From WRGT01 sp942493035 (lineage in GTDB: Bacteria > Spirochaetota > UBA4802 > UBA5550): a stretch of DNA of 64,000 nt. The translations under genes were made by a program, and so were the position numbers. The notes below the pieces were generated by a model. The model was given only the letters and a program-made list of their open reading frames with translations, had not been told where the DNA came from and did no database searches. How positions within the stretch are numbered: position 1 is the stretch's first letter; each line of letters begins with the position of its first letter. The stretch spans positions 186,001 to 250,000 of the forward strand of contig OW818666.1 of NCBI GenBank assembly GCA_942493035.1. The letters are read 5' to 3'. Of the stretch, positions 52,950-61,156 are shown piece by piece.

Positions 52950-53001
52950 AAGGCTACCTCCTTTGTTGATTTTTGTTTTACTTCTTTTGCACTTCTAAGG
53001 T
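52950..53001. repeat. Inverted repeat before the IS110 start
   Basis: AAGGCTACC (52950) and GGTAGCCTT (52993) are separated by about 34 bases on the leader side of the transposase gene and enclose its ribosome-binding site. A related TGCTACCTTTTTTT is at 51632, beyond the other end. Could be part of the IS leader stem or bridge RNA. Confidence 0.5.
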
Positions 53002-53062
53002 AGCCTTCTTTTTTAGATTTTCAAATAAATTAACCTCTCTGTTCTAGCATAGTAAACCCTTT

Positions 53063-53230
53063 GGGCACCTTCCCCATGGTGAGATGGGGAAGGCTGATTA
53101 GAAAAATACAACATTTGTTTTTTAATAATGATTAGATAGGAAGAGGTGAAGGTAAAAGGAAAAAATTCCGTATTTCCCTTTCACCATCTCACCATGGGGA
53201 AGGTGCCCGGCGGGCGGATAGGGGCGGGAA
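53063..53230. repeat. Inverted pair of CCTTCCCCAT-family REPs (BIME-like)
   Basis: First unit GGGCACCTTCCCCATGGTGAGATGGGGAAGG (53063-53093), second in opposite orientation from 53182 with CACCATCTCACC, ATGGGGAAGGTGCCC and GGGCGGATAGGGGCGG. The inner 90 bases are AT-rich. It directly adjoins the IS110 leader. Confidence 0.8.
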
Positions 53231-53365
53231 TTGTTAAAATCAGTGAATCTTCATATTTTTAACTATTGACTAAAATTTATTCACGGTTAAAATTGATACA
53301 GGTAATTCAACGGACAATTCTCCCGTTATTGAACGGAATGAATATTTAAATAAACAGGAGCATGT

Positions 53366-54430
53366 ATGGAACTCGGAATAATAGGCCTCCCTCAGACAGG
53401 GAAAAAAAGTCTTTTTCAGCTGCTGACAGGAGCAAAATCTTCGGAGAGCGGTGATAAAAACAGTACAGGTGTTGCGGATATTCGGGATGCTAAATTTGAC
53501 GTGCTGGTAAAGATGTATCAGCCGAAAAAAGAGGTACCGGCTAGAATAAATCTTCAGCTCCTTCCGAAGATAGAGAGCGATTCAATCCGCGAAGGCAAAA
53601 TTTTTACAGACATTTCAAAGATGGATGGACTATGTCATGTGGTGCGTGCATTCGATGATGAATCAGTTTATCACGCAAGCGGTTCAGTCGATGCCATGCG
53701 CGATATAGATATGATAAACTCCGAGCTGATTTTTCATGACCTTATATTTATCGAGAAACGGTACGAACGAATTGAAAACAGCCGTAAGAAAAAAGCGGAC
53801 ATTAAACTCGACCAGGAGGAGGAGCTCCTCGGCCGGATGAAGGCTCATCTGGAAAACGATCTTCATCTCCGTACATTTAGAATTTCCGAAGAGGAGGAGA
53901 AACTGATCTCCGGCTATCCATTTATCACTGCAAAGGATATATTGATAGTGCTCAATGTGGGTGATGATAAAATCGGCGATACTGCTCTTATGGAAAAAAT
54001 AAGAACAAAACTCTCTCCGCTATCCATGGATATAATGCAGGTGTCTGCAAAACTCGAAGCTGAAATTTCTCTTCTCGACAGCGAAGAGGAGAAGGCGGAA
54101 TTCATGGCTGATGCCGGAATCAAAGAACCAGCACTCAATCAGCTCTCGGCGCTTGCGATGAAGACTCTCGGGCTTATGTCATTTTTTACCGTAGGGAAGG
54201 ATGAGGTGCGCCAGTGGCAGATTCGCAGCGGCTCAACAGCGCCTGTGGCAGCCGGAGCAATACACTCGGACATTCAGAGAGGTTTTATCCGGGCCGAGGT
54301 TATGAAGTATAAGGATTTGATTGAACTAGGCACGGAGGATGAACTCAAAAAAGCGGGTAAGTTTTATGTTATGGGAAAGGAGTATGTAGTTGAAGATGGG
54401 GATATTATTAATTTCAGGTTTAATGTATAA
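53366..54430 (+). CDS. Divergent YchF/Obg-like protein with degenerate GTPase motifs
   Basis: 354 residues, YchF-like in length and order: P-loop region, helical coiled coil (about 118-170) and C-terminal TGS domain (FFTVGKDEVRQW ... IHSDIQRGFIRAEVM ... VVEDGDIINFRFNV). The P-loop reads GLPQTGKKSL, so Lys14 replaces the Ser/Thr that binds magnesium, and no DxxG switch motif is visible where YchF has DIAGLV. The base-specificity motif is NVGD rather than NxxE. It may bind ribosomes or nucleotides without hydrolysis. Another YchF is expected elsewhere. Confidence 0.75.
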   Translation: MELGIIGLPQTGKKSLFQLLTGAKSSESGDKNSTGVADIRDAKFDVLVKMYQPKKEVPARINLQLLPKIESDSIREGKIFTDISKMDGLCHVVRAFDDESVYHASGSVDAMRDIDMINSELIFHDLIFIEKRYERIENSRKKKADIKLDQEEELLGRMKAHLENDLHLRTFRISEEEEKLISGYPFITAKDILIVLNVGDDKIGDTALMEKIRTKLSPLSMDIMQVSAKLEAEISLLDSEEEKAEFMADAGIKEPALNQLSALAMKTLGLMSFFTVGKDEVRQWQIRSGSTAPVAAGAIHSDIQRGFIRAEVMKYKDLIELGTEDELKKAGKFYVMGKEYVVEDGDIINFRFNV

Positions 54431-54457
54431 TGCTAAGACCTAATGAATTAAACTTAA

Positions 54458-54525
54458 TGTCATTCCCGTGAAGACGGGAATCCACTCCATTAAAACAATG
54501 GATCCCCGCATACGCGAGGATGACA
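54458..54525. repeat. GTCATTCCCG...GGATGAC palindromic repeat
   Basis: TGTCATTCCCGTGAAGACGG with its partner CCCCGCATACGCGAGGATGA. A widely dispersed type of intergenic repeat in bacteria (often ending GTCATTCCCGCGAAAGCGGG). One copy seen here, upstream of the hydrolase. Confidence 0.75.
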
Positions 54526-54600
54526 AATTGGTTCAAAATTATCCGGTCACTGCACTAGTCTGTATTAGTCACCAATTACTATTCGCAGAGGAGAATTAAA

Positions 54601-55530
54601 ATGAAAATATTCAAACGGATCATTATTGCTGTTGCAGTCGTTATAACTGCAGTAATTTTATTGTCGTTTCTGTTTCCTGAAAAATTGTATAAATTTTCTG
54701 TAAACCTTCAGCACAACAGTACCGGCCTTGTGCAGAAAGAGGTTACAATCGGCGATCATAAGATTGTCTATCTTGAGAGCGGATCTGGGAGTGAAACTAT
54801 TGTTCTTATTCACGGTTTCGGTGCGGATAAAGAAAACTGGCCGAAGCTTGTTAAAGCGCTTCCAGAGTATCACTATATTATTCCGGATCTTCCGGGTTTT
54901 GGTGAATCGACAAAAATTGAATCAGCAAAATACGATGTTGTTTCCCAGGTGCAGCGTCTTGATAAATTTTTGACTCAACTGAATTTAAAAAAATTTTATA
55001 TCGCCGGGAATTCAATGGGTGGAAACATCTCCGGAGTATATGCTGCGGAATATCCTCAAAAGATAAAAGGGCTGATCCTTGTAAATAATGCAGGTGTTAA
55101 CTCTCCGATAAAGAGTGAGCTGTTTAAATCTCTTGAAAAAGGTGTTAATCCTCTACTTGTAAATAACAGGGAAGACTACAACAGGCTGCTGGAGTTTGTT
55201 TTTGTTAAGGTACCGTTTATCCCCTATCCTATTAAAGGGGTGCTGGCTGATCGGGCTGCCGTCAGCCGTAAGTTCAATGATAAAATTTTTGCTGATATAA
55301 CGGCGGCACCGGCAATGCTGGAACCCCGCTTCTCTGCGCTTACAATGCCGGTGCTTATAATCTGGGGAGATAAGGATAGACTACTTGATGTCTCAAGTGT
55401 TGCCGTTTTAGAAAAAGGTATAAAGAATCATACTTCAAAAATTTTAAAAGAGTGCGGTCATGCCCCGATGATGGAGCGGCCTGTAGAGACTGCGGGATAT
55501 ATAAAATCATTTATCGAATCTGTTAAGTAG
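54601..55530 (+). CDS. Membrane-anchored alpha/beta hydrolase
   Basis: 309 residues. One N-terminal membrane helix (about 8-25) and an alpha/beta hydrolase domain: oxyanion motif HGFGADKENW, nucleophile Ser138 in GNSMGGN, Asp in WGDKDRLLD, His in ECGHAPMME. It probably hydrolyses an ester in or at the membrane. Substrate unknown. GAGGAG site before the ATG. Confidence 0.87.
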   Translation: MKIFKRIIIAVAVVITAVILLSFLFPEKLYKFSVNLQHNSTGLVQKEVTIGDHKIVYLESGSGSETIVLIHGFGADKENWPKLVKALPEYHYIIPDLPGFGESTKIESAKYDVVSQVQRLDKFLTQLNLKKFYIAGNSMGGNISGVYAAEYPQKIKGLILVNNAGVNSPIKSELFKSLEKGVNPLLVNNREDYNRLLEFVFVKVPFIPYPIKGVLADRAAVSRKFNDKIFADITAAPAMLEPRFSALTMPVLIIWGDKDRLLDVSSVAVLEKGIKNHTSKILKECGHAPMMERPVETAGYIKSFIESVK

Positions 55531-55608
55531 CAGCGCTTGTATATGGTAATAATTTTAATTCAGGAAAGGCGGAATTTTTTAATACTATTTAAAAATTGAA
55601 GTCATTGT

Positions 55609-55721
55609 TAATTCCTTAACATATATTTTAGTGTAAAAATTGAAGATTATATATCCCCGCCGCCTTCGGCGGCGGGGATAATAGAGTTATTTTTTATTAA
55701 AAAAAGTTTAGGAATTATTAA
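55609..55721. repeat. GCCGCC-family repeat, left of the tRNA
   Basis: Perfect hairpin ATCCCCGCCGCC-TTC-GGCGGCGGGGAT (55653-55679). Leader TTCCTTAACATATATTTTAG and tail TTTAGGAATTATTAATG. The leader (CTTAACATATATTTTAGTG) is repeated almost exactly before the copy at 55985. Confidence 0.85.
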
Positions 55722-55851
55722 TGAATTGAAGTATAAATTTAATGCCAACCTGAAATAAATTTTAAAAAATTTTTATTTATTACAAGTTTTTTATTGACAG
55801 AAAGTATCATCAATTGTCTATTGATACTCGACTGAAGCAATTCAGGTCAAA

Positions 55852-55925
55852 GGGGTTGTAGCTCAGTTGGTTAGAGTACCTGCCTGTCACGCAGGGTGTC
55901 GCGAGTTCGAGTCTCGTCAACCCCG
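55852..55925 (+). tRNA. tRNA-Asp (GTC anticodon)
   Basis: 74 bases with the full cloverleaf: acceptor GGGGTTG/CAACCCC, D arm with AGCTCAGTTGGTTAGAG, anticodon stem CCTGC/GCAGG with GTC at 55886-55888, and T arm GCGAG-TTCGAGT-CTCGT. Discriminator base G. The CCA end is not encoded. Bracketed by two copies of the same palindromic repeat. Confidence 0.97.
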
Positions 55926-55933
55926 AATAGAAG

Positions 55934-55964
55934 AAAAGCCTGTCATTGATTGACAGGCTTTTTT
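55934..55964 (+). terminator. Intrinsic terminator after tRNA-Asp
   Basis: AAAAGCCTGTCA-TTGAT-TGACAGGCTTTT, 12-bp arms with a T run. Confidence 0.9.
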
Positions 55965-55984
55965 GTATTAATAAACTTCGTTCA

Positions 55985-56095
55985 TTTCTTAACATATATT
56001 TTAGTGAAAAAAATGGAAGATTGTATATCCCCGCCGCCTTGGCGGCGGGGATAATGGAGATTTTTTTATTACAAAAAGTTCAGGAAATATTACTG
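55985..56095. repeat. GCCGCC-family repeat, right of the tRNA
   Basis: Hairpin ATCCCCGCCGCC-TT-GGCGGCGGGGAT (56027-56052), leader TTCTTAACATATATTTTAG, tail TTCAGGAAATATTACTG. Direct repeat of the copy at 55609. Confidence 0.85.
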
Positions 56096-56115
56096 ACCAA
56101 TATTACATTCCATAA

Positions 56116-57039
56116 ATGAGAAACAAAATGTATAAAAGATTTCTGATAATTTCAGACATTGAGGGGAGTACCGGCTGCTCCAGCTATGAGGCTTCATCTT
56201 TCAATACTGCTTTATGGTATGATGCCTGTATTGAGATGTCACTTGATATAAATGCCGTGGCATCAAAACTCTTTGATGCAGGTGCAGAAAAAATTTATAT
56301 TAAGGATTTCCACCGAACGGGGTATAATCTTCTCCCTGAACTGATTGATAAAAGAGCAGAAGTTATACATGGATATAAAGAGGGACCAGTTCCCGGTATA
56401 GGTGATGTTTATGATGCCGAAGCTGTAATGTTTATCGGAATGCATGCTTCTTCAGGATCGGGTGCATTTCTTGCACATACTCTTACTTCGAAGTACAGCC
56501 GTATTCTTGTTAACGGGAGAAGAGTGTCGGAACTGCAGATATTTGCGTCGTCGCTCTACAGGTATTCATTAAAGCCGCTGTTTTTTTCCGGATGTGAAAC
56601 TGCATGCCGTGAAGCAGTGGAGGATATTCCCGGTATAAAGGTCTTTCCCGTTCTGAAAGATGAAACCGGTAATATGGACCGGAGAGCGTGCCGGGAGCAG
56701 CTTGCAGATGCAGCTTCAGCCGCGTCAGGAAATAATATGGTTTCTCCATATATAATGCAGCCCCCTTTTAGTGTTGAGCTTCGCATGCGTGATGGAAAAA
56801 AGAGATCTGAAAAAATTGCCCGGAGATGGAATCTCGATTTCAGCGAAGACAAAATTTATTTTACATCAGCGGATTTTGACGAATTTTATAATATGCTGAT
56901 TCGTATAACATACTTCACTCCGTTAACTGCTCTCATTACCCCTCTGGCTTTATTTCTGTTTAATGTTTATGGAAGGGCCGGTCTCTCTATTTTAAGATAT
57001 ATGAAACGTTCTGAAATCAGGAAGCTGTTAGAAAAATAA
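56116..57039 (+). CDS. M55-family D-aminopeptidase-like protein (DppA)
   Basis: 307 residues. The M55 zinc motifs are recognisable: SDIEGSTG (DxE), KDFHRTGYN, IGMHASSGS and AHTLTS. They deviate from the usual DMEGVAG and AxHAMAG forms, so activity on D-amino acid peptides is plausible but not sure. A C-terminal membrane-like helix (about 262-285, LTALITPLALFLFNVY) is an extra. Usual partners (Dpp permease, other peptidases) are absent. Confidence 0.75.
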   Translation: MRNKMYKRFLIISDIEGSTGCSSYEASSFNTALWYDACIEMSLDINAVASKLFDAGAEKIYIKDFHRTGYNLLPELIDKRAEVIHGYKEGPVPGIGDVYDAEAVMFIGMHASSGSGAFLAHTLTSKYSRILVNGRRVSELQIFASSLYRYSLKPLFFSGCETACREAVEDIPGIKVFPVLKDETGNMDRRACREQLADAASAASGNNMVSPYIMQPPFSVELRMRDGKKRSEKIARRWNLDFSEDKIYFTSADFDEFYNMLIRITYFTPLTALITPLALFLFNVYGRAGLSILRYMKRSEIRKLLEK

Positions 57040-57076
57040 GAAGCAATCTGTAAGTGCGCAGTACAGTTTTAAATCT

Positions 57077-57117
57077 AATTGCTCTCTGCCGCGCATATGG
57101 CGCGGCGAAGAGCAATT
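57077..57117. repeat. AATTGCTCT-GCCGCGC...GCGCGGC-AGAGCAATT hairpin
   Basis: Two-part stem: outer AATTGCTCT/AGAGCAATT and inner GCCGCGC/GCGCGGC. Same shape as 246-272. Downstream of the M55 gene. Confidence 0.75.
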
Positions 57118-57279
57118 CTAATGTCTGTTTTGAGTTCTTTCAAAAATTTTACCTGCTTAAAATTTATTCTATCTTTTTTTAATATAAGACAATAAACTGT
57201 TGATTCAAATTCATCAATACTGTAATATATGCTCTATCTAAGCATTTTTCAGTTTTATATGATTCATGGCGGGTATAAT

Positions 57280-57999
57280 ATGACGGATAAAAATATTTCT
57301 CAAATCGGTATTGATCTTGATCTGGATGTCGACGAAGATGATCTGAATGAACTTCTGGACTACAGACACAGAAAAAGACTTAATAGTCAGCCAAACAAGC
57401 TGAGGAACAGCGCAAAATATTACCCCGATGGAACAATTTTTGAGCCGTATATATATGTCCTCGGCCTGGGGGAACGGCATTTTAAAGTCTTTGATAAAGA
57501 GATTCAGAGAATAACCGAGCAGTTCCCATGGACTAAACAGAAATTTATCCGGTTTATAATGAATGAACTTATTATAAATACTCAGTTTTCAATGCTGCGG
57601 CAGCTTGTTAATAATGCGAAAGATCAGAAAAAATCAGCCGGTTATTTCAATGTAATCATATATCCCTGCAACGATTTCTTTTCTGCATCAATTGAAGAGT
57701 TCGGAGATTTTTTTGATTACTACAAGTACATAGATAAACTTTCAGAAATAGATTACGATAATCCTGAGCATTATGATGAAATTGATGAAGCTGTTTTGAA
57801 AGAGGAGGATATTCTCTCTGACAGTCATATAAAGCTTGTCCTTGATCATGATGACAATATTAAGCTTGCAGATGGTTCAAATAGAATAGGGCTTAACGTA
57901 ATTGAAAAGGCAACTAATCAGGATTTTTACATAACGTCATTTTATAAAAAGGGCAAGTACATGTGGAAAAGAATTTATTTCAGAGTTGAGAACGATTAA
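57280..57999 (+). CDS. Unrecognised soluble protein with ATPase-like fragment
   Basis: 239 residues from the ATG at 57280; the frame opens at 57229 without a site. Sequence MTDKNISQIGIDLDLDVDED begins with an acidic stretch, followed by FIRFIMNELIINTQFSMLRQ, faintly like an N box of histidine-kinase-type ATPases, and late GLNVIEKATNQDFYITSF, reminiscent of anti-sigma factor kinases. The motifs are too weak to call. Precedes the acyl-CoA dehydrogenase by 19 bases, likely co-transcribed. Confidence 0.6.
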   Translation: MTDKNISQIGIDLDLDVDEDDLNELLDYRHRKRLNSQPNKLRNSAKYYPDGTIFEPYIYVLGLGERHFKVFDKEIQRITEQFPWTKQKFIRFIMNELIINTQFSMLRQLVNNAKDQKKSAGYFNVIIYPCNDFFSASIEEFGDFFDYYKYIDKLSEIDYDNPEHYDEIDEAVLKEEDILSDSHIKLVLDHDDNIKLADGSNRIGLNVIEKATNQDFYITSFYKKGKYMWKRIYFRVEND

Positions 58000-58018
58000 A
58001 TAGTTTTACGGGGATATC

Positions 58019-59824
58019 ATGGAAGAGAAATTTATAAGCAGGCAGACTTTGAATTTTCTGCTTTTTGAAATGCTTGAAATTCAGAATCTGTCACAGCATG
58101 AATACTTTAATGAATACAATAAAGAGGCACTCGACATGGTGCTCGGCACTGCAAATAAAATAGCGGCCGACCTCATGCGTCCATGCCTGCGTGAAATGGA
58201 CAAAAATTCTCCCGTTTATAAAAACGGCGATGTACTTGTTAATCCGGCAGTGAGAACATTCATGCGGAAATGCGGAGAGATCGGTTTTATTTCGGCGCAT
58301 TTTCCTTTTGAAGATGGCGGACAGCAGCTTCCGTATTCCATCGTTGCTGCTTTCAATTATATATTTGCAGCTGCTAACTATTCACTTGGAGTTTACCCCG
58401 GGCTTACGTCCGGTGCGGCAAATTTAATTATAACATTCGGTTCGCCTGAACTGAAAAAATATTATACACCGAAAATGTTTACGGGTGAGTGGCAGGGGAC
58501 AATGGCTTTGACCGAGCCCGAGGCGGGGAGTTCCCTCTCAGATATAAAAACAAAGGCTGTACCCACCGGTGAGGGATTCTATCTGATTAAGGGGCAGAAA
58601 ATATTTATTTCAGCCGGGACACATAACGGAGTGGATAATGTTATAAATCTTATGCTGGCAAGGATCGAAGGCGCGCCTGCCGGGGTTAAGGGGATTTCTC
58701 TTTTCGTTGTACCGAAACTCCGTGGTGACGGTGCAGGTGGACTGGTTCCGAATGATGTAACCTGTGCGGGTATAGAACATAAGCTCGGATATCGCGGATC
58801 ACCCATTACTCAGCTCTCAATGGGGGAGAATGATGATTGCCGCGGCTGGATTGTTGGAGATGAGAATAAAGGTCTTGCATATATGTTTCAGATGATGAAT
58901 GAGGAACGGGTAAATGTCGGGATAGGTGCTGCGGGTATTGCATCAGCTGCATATTACGATTCTCTCAAATATTCACAGGAGAGAGCTCAGGGGCGTCCTT
59001 TGAACAGTAAGAATCCGGCAGATCCTCAGTGTGCAATAATCAATCATCCCGATGTAAAGAGAATGCTTTTATTCCAGAAAGCAGTGTCCGAAGGTTCACT
59101 TTCACTGGCTCTTCAGGTGGGGAAATATATAGATTTGAAACACATCTCGTCAGATGAAGAAAATGAAAAACTCGATCTGCTTCTTGAGTTCCTGACACCG
59201 ATTGCAAAGAGCTATCCATCTGAGAATGGAGTTCTTTCTACAAGTGCGGGATTACAGATTCTTGGCGGTTACGGTTACTGCGAGGATTTTAATCTGGAAC
59301 TGTTTTTTCGCGATTCAAGGATACATCCTATTCATGAGGGTACAACCGGTATTCAGGGTCAGGATCTTCTTGGGCGGAAAACTACAATGAAAAGCGGCCG
59401 TGCCTTTGAACTCTATATCGAAGAAATAAGAAAGACTATAAATGAAGCAGCGGAATACGACGAGCTGGAGGATTACGCTGCAAAACTGGATCAGGCTGTT
59501 AGCGATTTTGAGATTACGGCACGTCATCTTCTTAATGTTGCATCCAGGGGTAATATGGAAGTTTTTCTTGCCGATGCAACTCTCTATCTCGAGATGGCTG
59601 GTATACTTACAATTGCATGGCAATGGCTTATGCAGGCTAATTGCGCGGTAAAACAGAGCATAAGCTGCGGCGATGAAGCTCTGAAAAAATTCTATTCATC
59701 AAAAATTCACACAATGAAATTTTTCTTCAAGTATGAACTTCCACGGGTAGGAACACTTTCAAATACATTAATGGATGGGGAAACTCTTACAGTTGAAGTA
59801 GATAGTGGTTTGTTTGTGGACTAA
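58019..59824 (+). CDS. Acyl-CoA dehydrogenase (second paralogue)
   Basis: 601 residues, same architecture as 33890 with the extended C-terminal domain. Motifs: ALTEPEAGSSLSDIKTKAVP, IKGQKIFISAGTH, LGGYGYCEDFNLELFFRDSR, catalytic Glu440 in HEGTTGIQGQDL. Similar active-site set but a different substrate pocket is likely. Shares an operon with the unrecognised protein at 57280. Confidence 0.92.
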   Translation: MEEKFISRQTLNFLLFEMLEIQNLSQHEYFNEYNKEALDMVLGTANKIAADLMRPCLREMDKNSPVYKNGDVLVNPAVRTFMRKCGEIGFISAHFPFEDGGQQLPYSIVAAFNYIFAAANYSLGVYPGLTSGAANLIITFGSPELKKYYTPKMFTGEWQGTMALTEPEAGSSLSDIKTKAVPTGEGFYLIKGQKIFISAGTHNGVDNVINLMLARIEGAPAGVKGISLFVVPKLRGDGAGGLVPNDVTCAGIEHKLGYRGSPITQLSMGENDDCRGWIVGDENKGLAYMFQMMNEERVNVGIGAAGIASAAYYDSLKYSQERAQGRPLNSKNPADPQCAIINHPDVKRMLLFQKAVSEGSLSLALQVGKYIDLKHISSDEENEKLDLLLEFLTPIAKSYPSENGVLSTSAGLQILGGYGYCEDFNLELFFRDSRIHPIHEGTTGIQGQDLLGRKTTMKSGRAFELYIEEIRKTINEAAEYDELEDYAAKLDQAVSDFEITARHLLNVASRGNMEVFLADATLYLEMAGILTIAWQWLMQANCAVKQSISCGDEALKKFYSSKIHTMKFFFKYELPRVGTLSNTLMDGETLTVEVDSGLFVD

Positions 59825-59916
59825 AAGTATTGGAAATTAATTTTTAAAGTAATTGACATTAAAAATACATGCTTGCATACAGCGGACTAAAAATAAAATA
59901 GCAACGAAGGATATAA

Positions 59917-61023
59917 ATGAAAAGTTTTTTTTCCATTATAATTGTACTTGTTTCAATTCCGCTGTTTGCTGAAAGTTATTCTGAAATATCTAATAAACTT
60001 TTTGCCGGGATACCAGTGAGCTATCAGAAAGAGACGATGGTTGTCTTTCCTTTTGCGGGAATAAATACAGATCTTCCAGTATGTACTGTCGCAACTGATG
60101 AAATAACTAACGCTATGTTTAAGATGGGTGCAAATCTTGTAGAGCGTGAACAGCTTCGGAATATCCTCAAAGAGCGGGAGTTGAAAGACAGTGGTATTAC
60201 TAACTCGGAGGCTGCAGAGATAGCCGCAGGAGCAGGCGCAAAAACAGTCTTGGTTGGAACTGTAACCACAATAGATAAGAACAATATCATGCTGAGTTTA
60301 CGGCTTGTGGAGGTTTCAACATACAAATTACTAGCTGTTGAATCTGGATACATCGGTAAAATTGGAAATGGTGAGAAAAAATCTATTGAACAGAAAGGGA
60401 GTTCGAATCAGGGATCAGGGATTGGTACTACTCTTGAATTTGACATCGGGAGAGGGATTTATACATATAAAAATGATAAGAATACGGTAATTGACAATGC
60501 GAATCGACCGGTTTTTGGTGTGAGACTAACTTCATTTTTTCATGAGAATTTTTCTTCATCATTTGAATTCCGGTTTTTCCGTCTTATTGAAGATGGGCTG
60601 TATAATAATGTATTTAAGATAAATTGGCTTCCATCACTGCGTATTCCATTAAATTATTTTGTTCCGGTATTGGGTGACATTACTGATTTTCATCTTGGAT
60701 ACTCTATTGGATTTGCAGGTGAATATGTTAAAAAAGAAGGTGGAGATGGTTATGATGATTATTATGCTGGTTATTATGATGATTATTATAATGATGATTT
60801 AAATGAATGGGGGTATGGTATATGTACGTCCATAGTTGCCGGTTTTAGAGTGGGCATAACTGATAATTTCTTTATTTATGCCGATTATAGATATACCCCG
60901 TCGATGTTTAACAATATTTGGGTTTCTTATGCTGTTGATGCCGATGGCGATCAGTATGAAGCATCCGTAAATGACGACATATCGGGCAAGTCTATATGTA
61001 TTGGTATGGGCTTAGTTTTCTAA
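59917..61023 (+). CDS. CsgG-domain protein fused to a beta-barrel-like C-terminus
   Basis: 368 residues. Signal peptide (FFSIIIVLVSIPLFA), then a CsgG/LpoB-like domain (TMVVFPFAGINTDLPV, TNAMFKMGANLVEREQLRNI, GAKTVLVGTVTTIDK) to about 145, and a C-terminal half of amphipathic strands ending in SICIGMGLVF, like outer-membrane barrels. A Tyr/Asp-rich stretch (GYDDYYAGYYDDYYNDD, about 285-301) may be an exposed loop. Ends in a strong stem-loop. Confidence 0.72.
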   Translation: MKSFFSIIIVLVSIPLFAESYSEISNKLFAGIPVSYQKETMVVFPFAGINTDLPVCTVATDEITNAMFKMGANLVEREQLRNILKERELKDSGITNSEAAEIAAGAGAKTVLVGTVTTIDKNNIMLSLRLVEVSTYKLLAVESGYIGKIGNGEKKSIEQKGSSNQGSGIGTTLEFDIGRGIYTYKNDKNTVIDNANRPVFGVRLTSFFHENFSSSFEFRFFRLIEDGLYNNVFKINWLPSLRIPLNYFVPVLGDITDFHLGYSIGFAGEYVKKEGGDGYDDYYAGYYDDYYNDDLNEWGYGICTSIVAGFRVGITDNFFIYADYRYTPSMFNNIWVSYAVDADGDQYEASVNDDISGKSICIGMGLVF

Positions 61024-61056
61024 AAAGTTGAATCATTAGCTGTGTCTGTCATTTAC

Positions 61057-61105
61057 ACCGGTAAATTTTTTCGTGAACTGGTTGTTGGCGAAAAAATTTA
61101 CCGGT
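61057..61105 (+). terminator. Long stem-loop after the CsgG-domain gene
   Basis: ACCGGTAAATTTTTTCG and CGAAAAAATTTACCGGT pair perfectly over 17 bp around a 15-base loop. No long T run follows, so termination would depend on stem stability. Confidence 0.7.
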
Positions 61106-61109
61106 TGTT

Positions 61110-61131
61110 CACCTTCCCATTGGGGAGGGAG
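61110..61131. repeat. Short CCTTCCC-GGGAGG palindrome
   Basis: CACCTTCCCATTGGGGAGGG, a trimmed relative of the CCTTCCCCAT REP. Sits between converging genes. Confidence 0.45.
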
Positions 61132-61156
61132 GATAGTGATTAAATGGAGTTTAAGT

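Noticed and set aside
51327..53365. Prophage or genomic island around the IS110 gene
   Set aside because: Only the transposase gene and REPs are present; no integrase, phage structural genes or clear attachment repeats are seen at the nearby tRNA.
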